From positions 117,626,999 through 117,690,998 of the forward strand of contig JAKGHH010000001.1 of assembly GCA_022828595.1 (NCBI GenBank): a stretch of DNA of 64,000 nucleotides, written 5' to 3'. The notes beneath the pieces are model-generated. The model saw nothing but the letters and a program-made list of their open reading frames with translations. It was not told the DNA's origin and did no database searches. Source of the stretch: Nelumbo lutea. Lineage: Eukaryota > Streptophyta > Magnoliopsida > Proteales > Nelumbonaceae. Position numbers and translations under genes: made by a program. This document shows, piece by piece, positions 23,984 through 35,224 of the stretch (position 1 is the first letter of the stretch; the number at the start of each line of letters is the position of its first letter).

Positions 23984-24694
23984 TGATAAGGGGTAATTTG
24001 GTACGACCTGTTAAGTAAAGGTCACGTGGACGCGATTTGCCTGTAGAATGATAACTCAACAAGAGGAGCCTATTTAGCAGTTTACAGAGTTCGGCTATTT
24101 GGCCACCTTGGTATAACGCCACCTTGGCATAAGGTCACCTCAGAGTAACACCACCCTGTCATAGGGTCACCTCGGCGTAAGGTCAGCTTGGCATAGAGTC
24201 ACCTCAGTGCCTAATCAAGTTCGAGGCCCAAGAACCAAAGTAACATGTAATCGATTCCAAAAGCTTCACAGCAGACTCCGAGTATCACAGGATCACGTTG
24301 TGTAACGGTAGGCCTAATCCTCTCCCCGCCTGGATTGGGCGGCGATGATAAGCTTCATTGACTGATACATTACTCCCCTACTAAAGTAGAAAAGGATCTT
24401 ATCCATTTAGGCTGCAGATCCCAGAACCGTTTTGGGAGATCCATGATAGCTCAGCTATATAAGGGCATCAGTCCCTCCAGGATCGAGGTATGTGTGATTA
24501 CTCACATTCAAGTTCTTTAGCACTCAGACTCTAGCTCGCAACGACAACAAGAATATTGACTTAAGCATCGGAGCGACCTCCTCGGGTTATCCACCACGGT
24601 CACTCTGATCTTTGTTTTGCAGTTTGATCCAGCTCACCACATGAGTATGTCCAGGCAACCCTCCAGCTAGGAGCTTCCAGATTGCGCATCATCA
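23984..24694 (+). repeat. Element 1 3' LTR
   Basis: 711 bp with canonical TG...CA ends (TGATAAGGGG ... CATCATCA). A TATA box (TATATAAGGG) lies at 24456-24465. It includes short degenerate repeats of the type GGTCACCTCGGC and about 90 bp absent from the 5' LTR. Confidence 0.9.
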
Positions 24695-24699
24695 GTATC

Positions 24700-25734
24700 C
24701 ATTATAGGAAGTCCATGTCACTATCACATCATGTCCTTATTGGCAGCAACGAGTTTCAAATTGAAAAAATGTCAAATTCGACATTGCTACAAACCATGCC
24801 TTCTCAATTTTTAGGACATGACTTGAAGCACTACTTTTTATGAAAAAATGGTTTCAAATATATTACCATTTTCTGGAGCACCAATTTTTCTAACATGACA
24901 ATGATGTATCACCATTTTTTGGAGCAACAACATCCATACCAAACAACGCCAAGGATTTCTATTAAAATAAGGCACTTGTATCTCTCCATGCAATTTCTTG
25001 AAAGAAGTTGTGATCGTTTTTTTTGTGCAACAAGCAGGATTAACAGTACTTTAATACTACAAAATTCTTATGCCTACTAATCTTTCTTGGTAACTATTTT
25101 ATAATTATTTGGATAAATTTTAGACACCCACCCAGTATTTAGAGGGTTGTGACACATACTATCCCAAACTTTGTTTTGGGACAAAGAGTCCCTATACTTT
25201 TGGATTTCATCACTTTCTTGCCATTATCATTTTGTCAATTCATTCAGTACATCAAATATTTGCACGTGATTGTCATGTGTGGCGTTAATAATTTAAACCC
25301 TAAAATACCCATATTTTATTTTTTTAAGACCATTTCATCCCTTTGATTTAATCAGGGGCAAAGTGATGGAATCTAGAAGTACGAAGGGGATATTTGTCAC
25401 AAAACAAAAAGTTTAGTGGTTCTAAGTATTACAACCCGAGTACAGGGTGAGTGTCTGTAATTTATCCTAGCTACTTTATTAGTAACTTATTTTTGGTATT
25501 TATAGTTTGTCTTTTATATATAAACTCTGAGGTCATGGAACTTGCAAGTATTGAATTAATGGATTTCTTACTTTCTTATTTATTTTGAAATGCTCATGAA
25601 ATAGTTCATTAACCTTATTGCTTCAACATGGAAAGCTCAAACCAGATAAAGCAATTGGCTTTACAAATTAAGGTTGTGTTTTGTATCAATAATGTTTCAT
25701 GAAACATTTGGGATTAATGGGTAGAAATTGAAGT
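24700..25734. other. Intergenic DNA
   Basis: AT-rich sequence with only short ORFs. No gene is supported. The left part continues the inverted-repeat element into which element 1 inserted. Confidence 0.5.
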
Positions 25735-25743
25735 TAAAATATG

Positions 25744-27332
25744 GGGAATTTGTCTAAAACTCACCATGACTTCTCAGAATTATTCTTAAACTCACCACAA
25801 CTTTTCAAAACGTCTAAAATTCACCATGTTAGTAAGTTTTTATTTTCCAAAACTCACCTTTCGTTAGTACACTGTTAATGTTTCTTAACAGAGGTATCCG
25901 TGTCAACATAAATAACAATTTTTATGATCAAATCACCCTTGAATGGTGAGTTAGAGGAAAAGGTTTTTTTTTCATTTTTCAATTTCTTTTTTTTTACATT
26001 TTAGTGTTTTGTTATAATTTCTAATGTTTTTTATAATTTCTATTTTTTACATTTTTCTATTTTTTTATATTTTATATTTTCTAAAATCTATAAAATTTTC
26101 TGTATTTTTTATTTATTTGCAATTTCTGTGCTTTTCTATAATTTTTGGTTTTTTTCTACAATTTTTATTTTTTAATTTAGTTTTTTAATTTCTATAATTT
26201 CTATAATTTGAAAATATTTTTTTTTTATTTTGTGTGTAGACATGTGAATTTTAAGCCAAAGAAATGGGCTTATTTTATAGGACAGCCTCTGAAAAAATAA
26301 TATGGGCCTCCATGGGCCCAAGGCCCAAGACTACATAAATGTCTTGATGGCCTAGAGATCTAAGTGTATTAAGTCCATTCTGGCCCATCTCCTATTGTAA
26401 TAGGGTGGCTCCATTGGCAAGACCATTAACTCCTAAATAATGGTGCATGTATAGGAGTTAATGCTAACCCAACACCCCACTCACATGGGATTAGTTAACT
26501 AAGTAGGCTGAGGTGGCAGCTTTAACCCTTGGCTATAAATAGCCTTGCCCAGGAGAAAAATGATTCATTTTTCTTCCTTTTGGAGAATCACACTGCAAGA
26601 AGCTCTCAGACACCAACATTGAAGATTGCAAGCAACCACAAACTCCTGCAACCTCTAGCAACTACAAGATTTAGAGAGAAGAAAAAAGGGAAAAGCTTCT
26701 TCGTTCTCTACAACACACTTGGATTCAAGCTCTCCAAAGAAGATCAAGCCACTACAAAAGGGCCCTTCTTAGAGAAGCATCCTTTACAGTCGATCAAGTA
26801 CGAAGCCCGGAGTGAAGAAATCTACACCAAACCTCCCAAAGCACCAAAATTAAGGAACTTTACATCAGCACTTCAAGAAGTACGAGGAACATGCCAATGG
26901 CCCTCATCTTCACCAAATTCGATTGTTAATCAGATGTTGTTCACGTCATCGAGTAGAAATCAAAGAGAGTTTATTCCCTTGTTTGTTTTCTTTATTACAA
27001 ATTTATTTTTGTAATTTGTTCTCATATTCTGTGCTAATTGAAATACACGAAATTTGTGTTGACAGCGTGTAATTTCTATAATTTTTTATATTTTTTCCAA
27101 TTTTTGTGTTTTTATGTATTTTATATTTGAAAATATTTTTTGAACATTTTCCTTTTTTATATCTAAATATTAAAATATATGTATATATTTTATATTTTTC
27201 TATAAAGGTTAAAATGGTAATATATTAACAGTTGTTAGTCTCTTTAACGTCAAGTTAGTGACATGGTGAATTTTAGACATTTTGAAAAGTTGTGGTGAGT
27301 GAAAACTCATGGTGAGTTTTTGACAAATTCCC
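25744..27332. mobile_element. Mutator-like element (non-autonomous), 9-bp TSD TAAAATATG
   Basis: The ends are long inverted repeats of about 100 bp. Both start GGGAATTTGTC and continue with ACTCACCATGA and CACCACAACTTTTCAAAA words. The 9-bp direct repeat TAAAATATG flanks it exactly (25735-25743 and 27333-27341). A 9-bp duplication with long TIRs is diagnostic of Mutator-like elements. No transposase is seen. The interior is AT-rich filler plus a nested LTR-like insertion. Confidence 0.88.
26233..27064 (+). mobile_element. Probable solo LTR nested in the Mutator-like element
   Basis: About 830 bp of different composition, beginning TGTGTAGACATG or TGTAGACATG and ending TTGACA, with a TATA box (CTATAAATAG) near 26532. 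It carries promoter-like and leader-like text but no PBS, gag or pol. The flanks TTGTG and GCGTG agree only in part, so the target duplication is unresolved. The 161-codon ORF at 26529-27014 has no domain and is best read as LTR sequence. Confidence 0.5.
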
Positions 27333-27341
27333 TAAAATATG

Positions 27342-28441
27342 TGTTGTTATGTTACATAATCAAAAATGTTTTAGATTGATCAATACAAGTTACGACTATT
27401 GTCACTTGAAAAATCAAATAGATATTTGAACTCTAAACAGCAATGGTCAGTCCTCACATGTATTTTTTTTTCTGTTGAAGTAACTCTCTTAAAATGTGAC
27501 AACTCATCTTTCGCATCAATTTCTATTGATCAACTCCAAAAGATTTTATGAAGAAACTGCAATGGTACCAAATACAACCTAAATCAATTTCGTATTAGGT
27601 ATAATGATAAAAAAAAAAAAAAAAAAATTGATAGAAGATATAAAAAGTTAATGCACTAGACAATGTAATGTTTAAATGGCTAAAAAGTAAGACTGACAAA
27701 TAACATTGGAAATGGGTGCATGTAAAAAAGAGGAGAATCACCTCAAGTCTCAAGTTCGTAACTATTGACAAGAGAAAAATAAATAAATTGAAATGGTTTA
27801 ACCTTGTAAAATCAAGGTCAAAAGGAAAAAATAATATTGATCTCAAAGAACTCAGACACATTAAAAATTTACAAATTAATATTTTCTGTATACTTTGAGA
27901 ATAAGATAAAATACAAGAAATGAGGTTAAGGCTGATGATGATGGTGATGATTGTAGATAACATTATGCCATATAACTATTGAAGTATTGATCTAAATCAA
28001 ACCATTGACTTGATTGGGCTAAACGCCAACCATTCAAGTTCGTGGTGCTTACATTGTAACTTCACTTCTTAATTTTAAAATTACCTCCATCCATGAAAAT
28101 AGTGAATTTTAAATTTGTAAATATTGATTGTCCAAATAGTGAATTTAAAAATACTTGTATCTTTAGATTATTACATATAGTTAAGACATTTGAAGAAATA
28201 AGTAAAAAATCTCAAAATTTATATGTCTTTCTATCTTTTGACCCTTTAAATCATCCATACATGCATGGCATACAAAAAGTTAAGCCAGTCTCTAGTTAGG
28301 ACCAAATGAAATCAACATCTGACCAAGATTTAATAAATATATACACCTACTTCTAATTTTGTATCAACTTTGATATAAATAATTAAACAAGGAAAGCACT
28401 TAAATACTTTGATAGAAGTTAATAATAATAATAATAATAAC

Positions 28442-28472
<31 letters not shown>

Positions 28473-28485
28473 AGTAAATACTATT
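27342..28485. other. Intergenic DNA with poly-A and AAT repeats
   Basis: Low-complexity AT-rich sequence. An A-run lies at about 27609-27627 and an (AAT)n microsatellite at about 28421-28469. No gene is supported. Confidence 0.6.
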
Positions 28486-28493
28486 GGGGTGAC

Positions 28494-28765
28494 CATGGTT
28501 TTCAAAACCAGATTGGATCAGACGGTCAGACCGGAAAAATCGGGAACTGGTCAGCTGATCGGTTCCGTTTTTCCCCAAAACCGGGATTTCTCAAAAAACT
28601 ATTGATTTTGGTCAATAAACCATTGACCCGGGCGATTAACCGTTCAAACTATTCATATGATTTTGGCCGTTTTTTTTATTTATTTTTATTTTTTATTAAA
28701 ACGGGCCAACCATTTGACCCGGTAACCAGACCCTGATCGGTTCCGGGTCGATTTTAAAAACCATG
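28494..28765. mobile_element. hAT-like MITE (copy 2 of CATG family)
   Basis: A 272-bp element with inverted ends CATGGTTTTCAAAACC ... TTTTAAAAACCATG. It is flanked by the perfect 8-bp duplication GGGGTGAC (28486-28493 and 28766-28773). It shares its interior with 3771-4071. The perfect duplication points to a younger insertion than that copy. Confidence 0.88.
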
Positions 28766-28987
28766 GGGGTGACAATTTCAAACCACACCATATTCTAATG
28801 CCTATACTAAGCCCTTCTAGCCCTACTTTTTGGGCAGTTCGGGTTGATCGTGACTTCATTTGTAATACTATTTTGGCCTGCTCACAAAAGATACACTCAA
28901 ATTATCAAAATTGTCTTATACGACACCATTGCCCAAACCGGTAAATAGACAAATAGATATCGCATTCATATTGATGTATGTTGACCA

Positions 28988-29160
28988 TTTAGGGAGAAGT
29001 ACAAATCAGCCCAGCTCAGAATTTACTAGGCCCAAAGTACAGGGCGAATGCATCCTGACCCTGAATTGATGTCAAATTCACAGGCAGGATGTGGTTTATA
29101 GGGGGGATAGGGGGGGGGCTGGAATTCAGAATTCTGCATCGTGTGTCTCCATACTTTTCC
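28988..29160 (-). repeat. ~170-bp dispersed repeat, copy 2 (inverted)
   Basis: The minus-strand reading matches 11190-11372 and 30876-31055 (GAATTCTGAATTCCAGCC, CTATAAACCACATCCTGCC, TGAATTTGACATCAATTCA). It contains G-runs at about 29102-29118. Confidence 0.55.
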
Positions 29161-29584
29161 CCCCAACCATTTATCCTCCCATTCAAGGAAACTAACACTT
29201 GATTCATTTCTCACCGTGTCATGGTATAGAAAGAGAGAGAATCCTGATCTGCTTCTCACAGTGCGCACCTCACATCATTTTTGTCTTTATTTTTCAAATT
29301 TAATAAAAATGTTTAAACTAAAAAAAAAAGAAAACAAAAACAAAATCAAAGTTGTGTCCCCCTTTCTCAGTTTCTCTATCTCCTCTCCTCAAACGTGATC
29401 TCACTACTTTTTCTGTATCATGAAAATAATCTTCTTATCAACTAGTATTCTACTATTCCCTTTCTAATTAATAATCCATTTTAACAGCCATAAATCATAG
29501 AAAATAATATCTAATGTGTTTTATATGGTCATGCTGTCTTGGACATGGCCATTTGTTCCTAACTTCTCAATGTAAGAACTTTTA

Positions 29585-29703
29585 GGCTATATTTGGTTTG
29601 AAGGAAAAAGTAGGGAAATGAAGGAATATGTAGGGAAACCTCTACAAACCTTGTATAGGTTTCTCTACATTTCCCTACTTTTTTCTTCAAACCAAACACA
29701 GCC
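29585..29703. mobile_element. PIF/Harbinger-like MITE, TSD TTA
   Basis: A 119-bp near-perfect foldback (GGCTATATTTGGTTTGAAGG ... TTCAAACCAAACACAGCC). The flanking duplication TTA lies at 29582-29584 and 29704-29706. This is a classic Tourist-like structure. A related end pair occurs at 56578-56688. Confidence 0.88.
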
Positions 29704-30263
29704 TTATAGTTCACTTTAGCAAGACCAAACGACTAAGTCATTAATATCTATCAATGGTGTCAAAATTCAAAAATATGATTTAAGGGGATAAGAGAGAGAT
29801 GGAAAGGGAAAGAGCAATGCTGTGAGTAATAGAGGTAGATGAATTCAGGAGTGAGACGCAAGTAGATGATAATGGATGGGAATGGAGATGGATGGCGGAA
29901 TAAACTATGATGAATTAATTTAATTCTTAACATAAAATATAAAAAATATAAAAATGGGTAATTCCCTGTCTCTCCTTTTTGGTTTCAACTATGATACTAG
30001 AAAGAAAGAAATTATATGAAAAAACTTACATCCAATTAACTGATATCATAAAAGTGGTGACTAATAAGCTAGTATTTATCACAATTCATGGGGGTGTTTG
30101 ATTGGTCAAAACTCTTCTGGTACCATATGTTTTTTCAGTATGATAGATTTTCTAAGTTTATAAATTGGGAATAAGACAATAATAAGTGTCACTCTTTGAA
30201 TGAGAGGACACTGAGATCAGAGAGGGAGAGGGGAGAATTGGGTGGCAATCCCAACCCCCTCTA

Positions 30264-30605
30264 GGAATGGCAACGAAGTGGGTTCAGGGTGAGGATCATA
30301 TTCCTCATCCCAAACCCCGATCCCCGTTGGAAATAAAAGTTGTCCTCCATCCTCAATCTCGAACAAAGGCAAATTTCCCATGGGGGCCTAAATACCCAAA
30401 ATTTTTTAATTAATAGAATTTTTTGAAAAATAAATTTATTTAAAATAAAATTAAACTTTAAAATATATATAATATTTTAAATATATTTTGATATATATAT
30501 AATGGAGACTCCATTCCCCATTTTCTATTAATCCCTATCCCATCCCTGATCCGTCAAAATAATTCCTATCCCCGATTGGGTCGAAAAGGTCCGATACCTG
30601 ATGGT
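30264..30605. repeat. GGGGAT-rich MITE-like repeat
   Basis: It begins GGAATGGCAACGAAGTGGG and ends with a GATGGTAAC word, an approximate inverse. The CCCCGATCCCCG/CCCATCCCTGATCC text matches the repeat in bHLH intron 3. The centre is AT-rich. Confidence 0.45.
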
Positions 30606-30875
30606 AACAAGAAAAGTTGACCATCTGTCTAGTCTCTATATGATACTTATTAACTTTTTTCTTGTGCATATTAGTGAATGAGGCATAGATAGATGATTTT
30701 TTTCCCTTTCTGGAAATTGGCGTAGAAGATAGGTGCCCCACTTGTTAACACGTAATGGGCATATATTAATGAGTCCGTAATAAGCGGACCACTCATCTAC
30801 TCCATTACATGGCGTAGAAAGATAGCCTTTGTGATAGTTTTGATAAGGGCTAAAATCGAAAATCATGGCCTTTGA

Positions 30876-31055
30876 TATATGGAGAAGTATGGATACACAT
30901 ATGCAGAATTTTGAATTCCAGCCCCTTCCTACTACTAGCCCTCTCCTCCTATAAACCACATCCTGCCCGTGAATTTGGCATCAATTCATAGTTAGGATGC
31001 ATCTGTACTTTGGGGTTATAAAATTCTGATCTGGGCTGATTAATCATTCTCCCTT
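30876..31055 (+). repeat. ~170-bp dispersed repeat, copy 3
   Basis: Same orientation as 11190-11372 (AATTTTGAATTCCAGCCCC, CCTATAAACCACATCCTGCC, GAATTTGGCATCAATTCAT). No coding capacity. Confidence 0.55.
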
Positions 31056-31900
31056 TGATATATTGGGGTAGTCATATTAAAATGTCATTTTATCTAATTC
31101 AATATGGGTTATAGTAATATATCAAGGCCTCGTTTGTTTTTTGGTAAGTTATTTAACTAGGTAAATGCAATTATCTGGGAAACATTTACTCAGGTAAGTG
31201 TATTTACCCGTGTTCTTTTATTTCTTAGGTAAATAAGGTAATGACCATTTTAGTCATAAAATTTTATTATTAAAAAGGGTATTTTTGTCCCATTCAAATG
31301 TTAGCAACTTTCCTCTTAGGTGGGAAAGTTATTTACCCACTTAGGATATGAGTATCATACGTGGTAAAGTAATACTTAGGAAAATAAACTTTCCATATTC
31401 CCCACATTAGTCTGAAAAATGAACATGGGATTCTTGGTCAATGGGAACCAAAATCTCATTTATTAACTTTCCCCCCTCTTTAATTTTATTGTTTTAATGT
31501 AGTGGTTATCTAATTCAATATGGGATCATGGTAATATATCAAAGGTTTTGATTTTATTGTTTTAATGGTAGGACATTGTCCTTGAAAATGTAAACCATTT
31601 GGTAAGAGGTTTTGGGCTAACTACAAGAAAGACAAATTGATGTTCAGTATTGTAGAAGCCTCCCTGGCTAGTTGCTGAAATTATTATGATGGAGGCTTCT
31701 CTAATGAGAGGGCTGCAACTCTTTTGGAAATTTTGAAAGGGTGCATTTTTATTGCAGTTTGTGGGTCAAGAAAGGCAGAAAAACTTTGGCTGTTGGGGGC
31801 CAAGAGCGTATACTGTTGAGAACATTTTTGGGAATGCCACTTACCATAGGGTGAGGTAAAATAGTAATTACCGCCTATATATATTTAGATATATAAGGTC
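31056..31900. other. Intergenic DNA
   Basis: No gene is seen. Two repeats of the phrase TCTAATTCAATATGGG (31094 and 31509) followed by GTAATATATCAA bracket a stretch rich in GGTAAATA/TTTACC words, possibly a small TE. Confidence 0.4.
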
Positions 31901-31917
31901 TTTAGGCTACAACCCCC

Positions 31918-32230
31918 CACCATTCATAGATGTGGCCTTTTCATTTTTTTGGAAATCTAAATATGTGGCATTTTCTAAGAAATCGTTGTTAAAACTCACA
32001 ACTGACTACCACCATTCAGACAAGTGGCCTTCTCATTTTCTAAAAAGCTAAACATGTGGCATTTTCTAAAAAATTCTTACTAAAGCCCAAAGTCCACTAC
32101 CTGGTTACAACCCCCCACCATTCAAACATGTGGCTTTTTCATTTTTTCTAGAAAGTTAGACATGTGGCACTTTCTAAGAAGTTGTTGCTAAAATCCACAG
32201 CCCACTACCACCATTTAGATACGTGGCATC
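31918..32230. repeat. ~93-106 bp minisatellite, about 3.3 copies
   Basis: Units start CACCATTCATAGATGTGGCC (31918), CACCATTCAGACAAGTGGCC (32010), CACCATTCAAACATGTGGC (32116) and CACCATTTAGATACGTGGC (32209). Each contains ATGTGGCATTTTCTAA and GTTGCTAAAA-like text. The spacing is 92, 106 and 93 bp. Confidence 0.75.
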
Positions 32231-32895
32231 CTATTAATTCATGAAATAAGATTCAAAAAGTGGGTAGTTTCACTCCTAAACATTCACAATAAACAGTTAT
32301 TTATTAACTTAACGCATGTTTGTCCATAATTTATAAAATACAAATGGTGGGACCCATTAAAAATTACCATAAATCCACATTTGTTTTTCATTTTTTTTTT
32401 CAAAAAGAAAATACTTTATTAATTACAAACTTATTTTAACTTTTAGGAAGCAACCTAATTTAACTTTTAAAAATAAATAACTCAAAATAGATTTATTAGA
32501 TAAATAGTAAATACCAAATAAAGTGGGTTATTGTTTACCAATAAGAATCTCATTTAATATCTTAAATCAAATTAAAAAAAACATAAATTAATAGTGGGTT
32601 TCAAATAAAATAGATAAGAATAGATTGTCAATTACAAATATGCAAGACCCATATTAGTTTTTTTAATTTAATTTTTATTAATTAAATAGTAAACTTCAAA
32701 CTAAATTAAACATGCATTTAGTAACCCCGTACTTAGTGCAGGGGTCATTCTCTAGTTGCTTTTTACCATAAACATAGATATGAGTGTGAATTGATGCACG
32801 TGTCCAGCCTAAAATCGCTTTCAACAGCATAGGTTGTTGGCCCCCAACTCCTTTTCATTGTTTTAAAGTAGAATTGATTGTTAGAATTCCATGAC
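32231..32895. other. Intergenic DNA
   Basis: Very AT-rich, with no ORF of note and no recognised repeat. Confidence 0.5.
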
Positions 32896-32901
32896 TCCAA
32901 A

Positions 32902-33040
32902 TCTCCTACCCACGAGAACTCTGCCCACGCCTACCCACAATACACTATCCCCCGTGAATTGGGAAAATCTCCCCCTACATAATACTATGCAGAGGATGAG
33001 ATGTTCTCCATATGTGGCTGCGATAAACGTGGGCAGGAGA
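32902..33040. mobile_element. MITE, TIR TCTCCTACCCACG (copy 2)
   Basis: 139 bp with ends TCTCCTACCCACGAGAAC and CGTGGGCAGGAGA. The foldback core is GGGAAAATCTCCCC ... GAGATGTTCTCC. It matches 1636-1777 at both ends. It is followed at 33049-33118 by an end fragment of the AT-rich MITE found upstream of the bHLH gene. Confidence 0.6.
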
Positions 33041-33212
33041 TACGGATATATATAGTATAAATATAAGGTTTTACACCATATATTTGCATTTGCATTCCTT
33101 TCAAATTGAGCCTAATAGGTTTCTACCAAGGTCATGTAATAGGTCTATTCATGATAAGTGTACTAGTAATCAATATAATTCCCTACCAGAAAAAAAAAAA
33201 AGAAGAACATTT

Positions 33213-34086
33213 TTTCTTTCACATGGTTTATTTAATTTAGGACCACTATGTTAAGTCTAGGTGTGGGTGGTATCACTATGTTATAGGAAACATGGTAAAT
33301 TTCATTTTTCTGGATCACTTTTCCAAGTAAATGATATCCTTACCATACTCAGGTAAATTTGGTTTCCAGAGAGTGAATGGAAAAAGGTGAAAATGTCAAT
33401 ATTACCCCCAAAACATAATTACGTTTCATTGGTTCGATAGTTTCTTCACTTCTACTATTCTTCTCCCAAAAATCACCGCTGCAATGTTGCCAAAGAGTTT
33501 CTATTCCGCCGTCTTCCGCGTTCTCGCTGTGGTTGATCCTCTCACTTGCCGCCACTGCTCCACCTAATCACCGCCGCTGCTCTGCCTAGTCATTTCCGTT
33601 GCTCCATCTAGCCGCTGTCGTTGTTATTTTTTCCTCCGGTAAGAATCGTTGTTCCTACTCTGTTGGTTCCTCTGTCTCCTGCACTTCATCTTGCTGCCAT
33701 TGATTCTCATTTTATTGTTCCTCTTTTATTATTATTTCATTGATTTTCTTATTAATTTTGAATATATTTTTTATTCCAGAATTCATTGGATCTGGTATTT
33801 TGGTTTCTGGTACCTAGTTTTTTCTAGAATCAGAACAAAGAAAACAATTCTTATTGTAGAAGATCTACAACAAGGGAACACTGGATCAGACCAGGTAATT
33901 CATGAATTTAGTAGCATATTTTAACTAAGGTAGATAAAGTAGAAAAGGAAAAGAATAATGGAATCCTGCACCAAGGATTCATTTGAAACTCTACTCTGCC
34001 CCTCATAAAACATTTACTAGACAATTGCTGAGGAAAAATCTAACATAGACCTCTTACAAACGGACTAGACCCAATGGTAATTTGTA
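33213..34086 (+). repeat. Dispersed repeat, copy B (inverse of 5814-6995)
   Basis: It matches copy A in opposite orientation over nearly its full length. It contains a GCCGCTGCT-rich leader-like block (33560-33610), a CTCCGG|GTAAGAATC-like donor and a 91-codon ORF at 33649-33924 parallel to the minus ORF in copy A. No domain is recognised. An A-run (33189-33203) precedes it. Confidence 0.5.
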
Positions 34087-34089
34087 GAG

Positions 34090-34254
34090 GTGTCAATTGG
34101 ACTGGATTTGGTCCAACCTGGTCCAGTCTAATGTGAGTCCACTTACAAATGGATTGGACCTAATCCAGTCTAAATCCAATACAAATCCAATCCATTAAAA
34201 TATAAATGGACTGGATTGGATCCAATCCAAACCGAATGAAATATCAAAATTATA
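34090..34254. repeat. Left arm of a TCCAAT-rich MITE
   Basis: GAGGTGTCAATTGGACTGG followed by repeated TGGATTGGA/TCCAATCC words. Related text (CCAATTCAAACCAATAAG, GGCCAAATCCAACC) lies at about 35120-35215 on the far side of the palindromic array. The array thus appears to have expanded inside a MITE. Confidence 0.4.
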
Positions 34255-35070
34255 TAAAAACACTTTTGGCATTGAAAAAAGCACTTTTGTAAAAGTTTTT
34301 TGACAATAAGTACTTTCATAAAAGTGCTTTTACAAAAGCACTTTATTGAAACTACTTTGTAAAAGTGATTTTGTAAAAGCACTTTCAGAAAAGTACTTCC
34401 ATAGAAGTGCTTATAAAAGAACTTCCGTAGAATTGCTTTTATAAAAGTACTTTTATAGAAATGCTTTTGTAAAAGTACTTTTATAAAAGTATTTTCATAA
34501 GTATTTTTATAAAAGTACTTCCATAAAGTGCTTTTTTAAAAATGCTTTCATAAAATTATTTTATAAAAGTACTTTCATAGAAGTGTTTTTATAAAACTAA
34601 TTATATAAAAGTACTTTTGTAAAAGTTTTTTCATAAAAGTGATTTTATAAAAGCACTTTCATAAAAGTGCTTTCTTAAAAGTGCTTTTATAAAAGTACTA
34701 TAAAAATGCTTTCACGAAAGTACTTTTATAAAAGTACTATAAAAGTACTTTTATAAAAATGCTTTCGTAAAAGTACTTTTGTAAAAATGCTTTCATAAAA
34801 GTACTTTTTTAAAAATGCTTTCATAAAAGTACTTTTGTAAGTGTTTTCATAAAAATACTTTTGTAAAAGTGCTTTTATTAAAGTGCTTTTGTAAAAGTGC
34901 TTTTATAAAACTGCTTTTGTAAAAGTGCATTCATAAAAATACTTTTGTAAAAATGCTTTTATAAAAATAATTTTATAAAAGTGCTTTCGTAAAAATATTT
35001 TTAATTACTTTTATAAAAGTGCTTTTGTAAAAGTGTTTTCATAAAAATACTTTCATAAAAGTGATTTTAT
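34255..35070. repeat. Palindromic ~14-bp repeat array
   Basis: About 810 bp made almost wholly of variants of GTACTTTTATAAAA (14 bp). Each unit is built from two self-complementary words, AAAGTACTTT and TTTTATAAAA, so single strands could fold almost anywhere along the array. Units vary at GTAC/GTGC and TATA/TGTA/TCAT positions. Roughly 55-58 units. It encodes nothing. Confidence 0.9.
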
Positions 35071-35224
35071 GCTGGCTTCAGTTTTGATTGATTTCAAATT
35101 GGACAAGGGTTTGGCCTCATTATAGGATTATTGGAAATTTGATTTGTGTCCAATTCAAACCAATAAGAATATGGACCAATATTTTTTTTGTTGGCCAAAT
35201 CCAACCAAAATTCTCCCACTCCTT

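Larger units (their letters stand above)
14460..24694 (+). mobile_element. LTR retrotransposon 1, Ty3/gypsy Tat lineage, complete but decayed
   Basis: A 10.2-kb element bounded by the perfect 5-bp target duplication GTATC (14455-14459 and 24695-24699). The order is 5' LTR, PBS, gag, protease, RT, RNase H, second RNase H, integrase, an antisense gene, polypurine tract and 3' LTR. The second RNase H and the antisense gene place it in the Tat (Retand/Ogre-like) lineage. Many in-frame stops and indels mean it cannot make its own proteins. The two LTRs differ by large indels (619 against 711 bp), so the insertion is old. Confidence 0.92.

Noticed and set aside
26529..27014. 161-codon ORF as a protein gene
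   Set aside because: It starts beside a TATA box inside an LTR-like block, has no domain, and its composition is that of LTR leader sequence.
27595..27963. 122-codon minus ORF with hydrophobic stretches
   Set aside because: Phe/Leu/Ser-rich translation of low-complexity A/T-rich DNA, with no motif.
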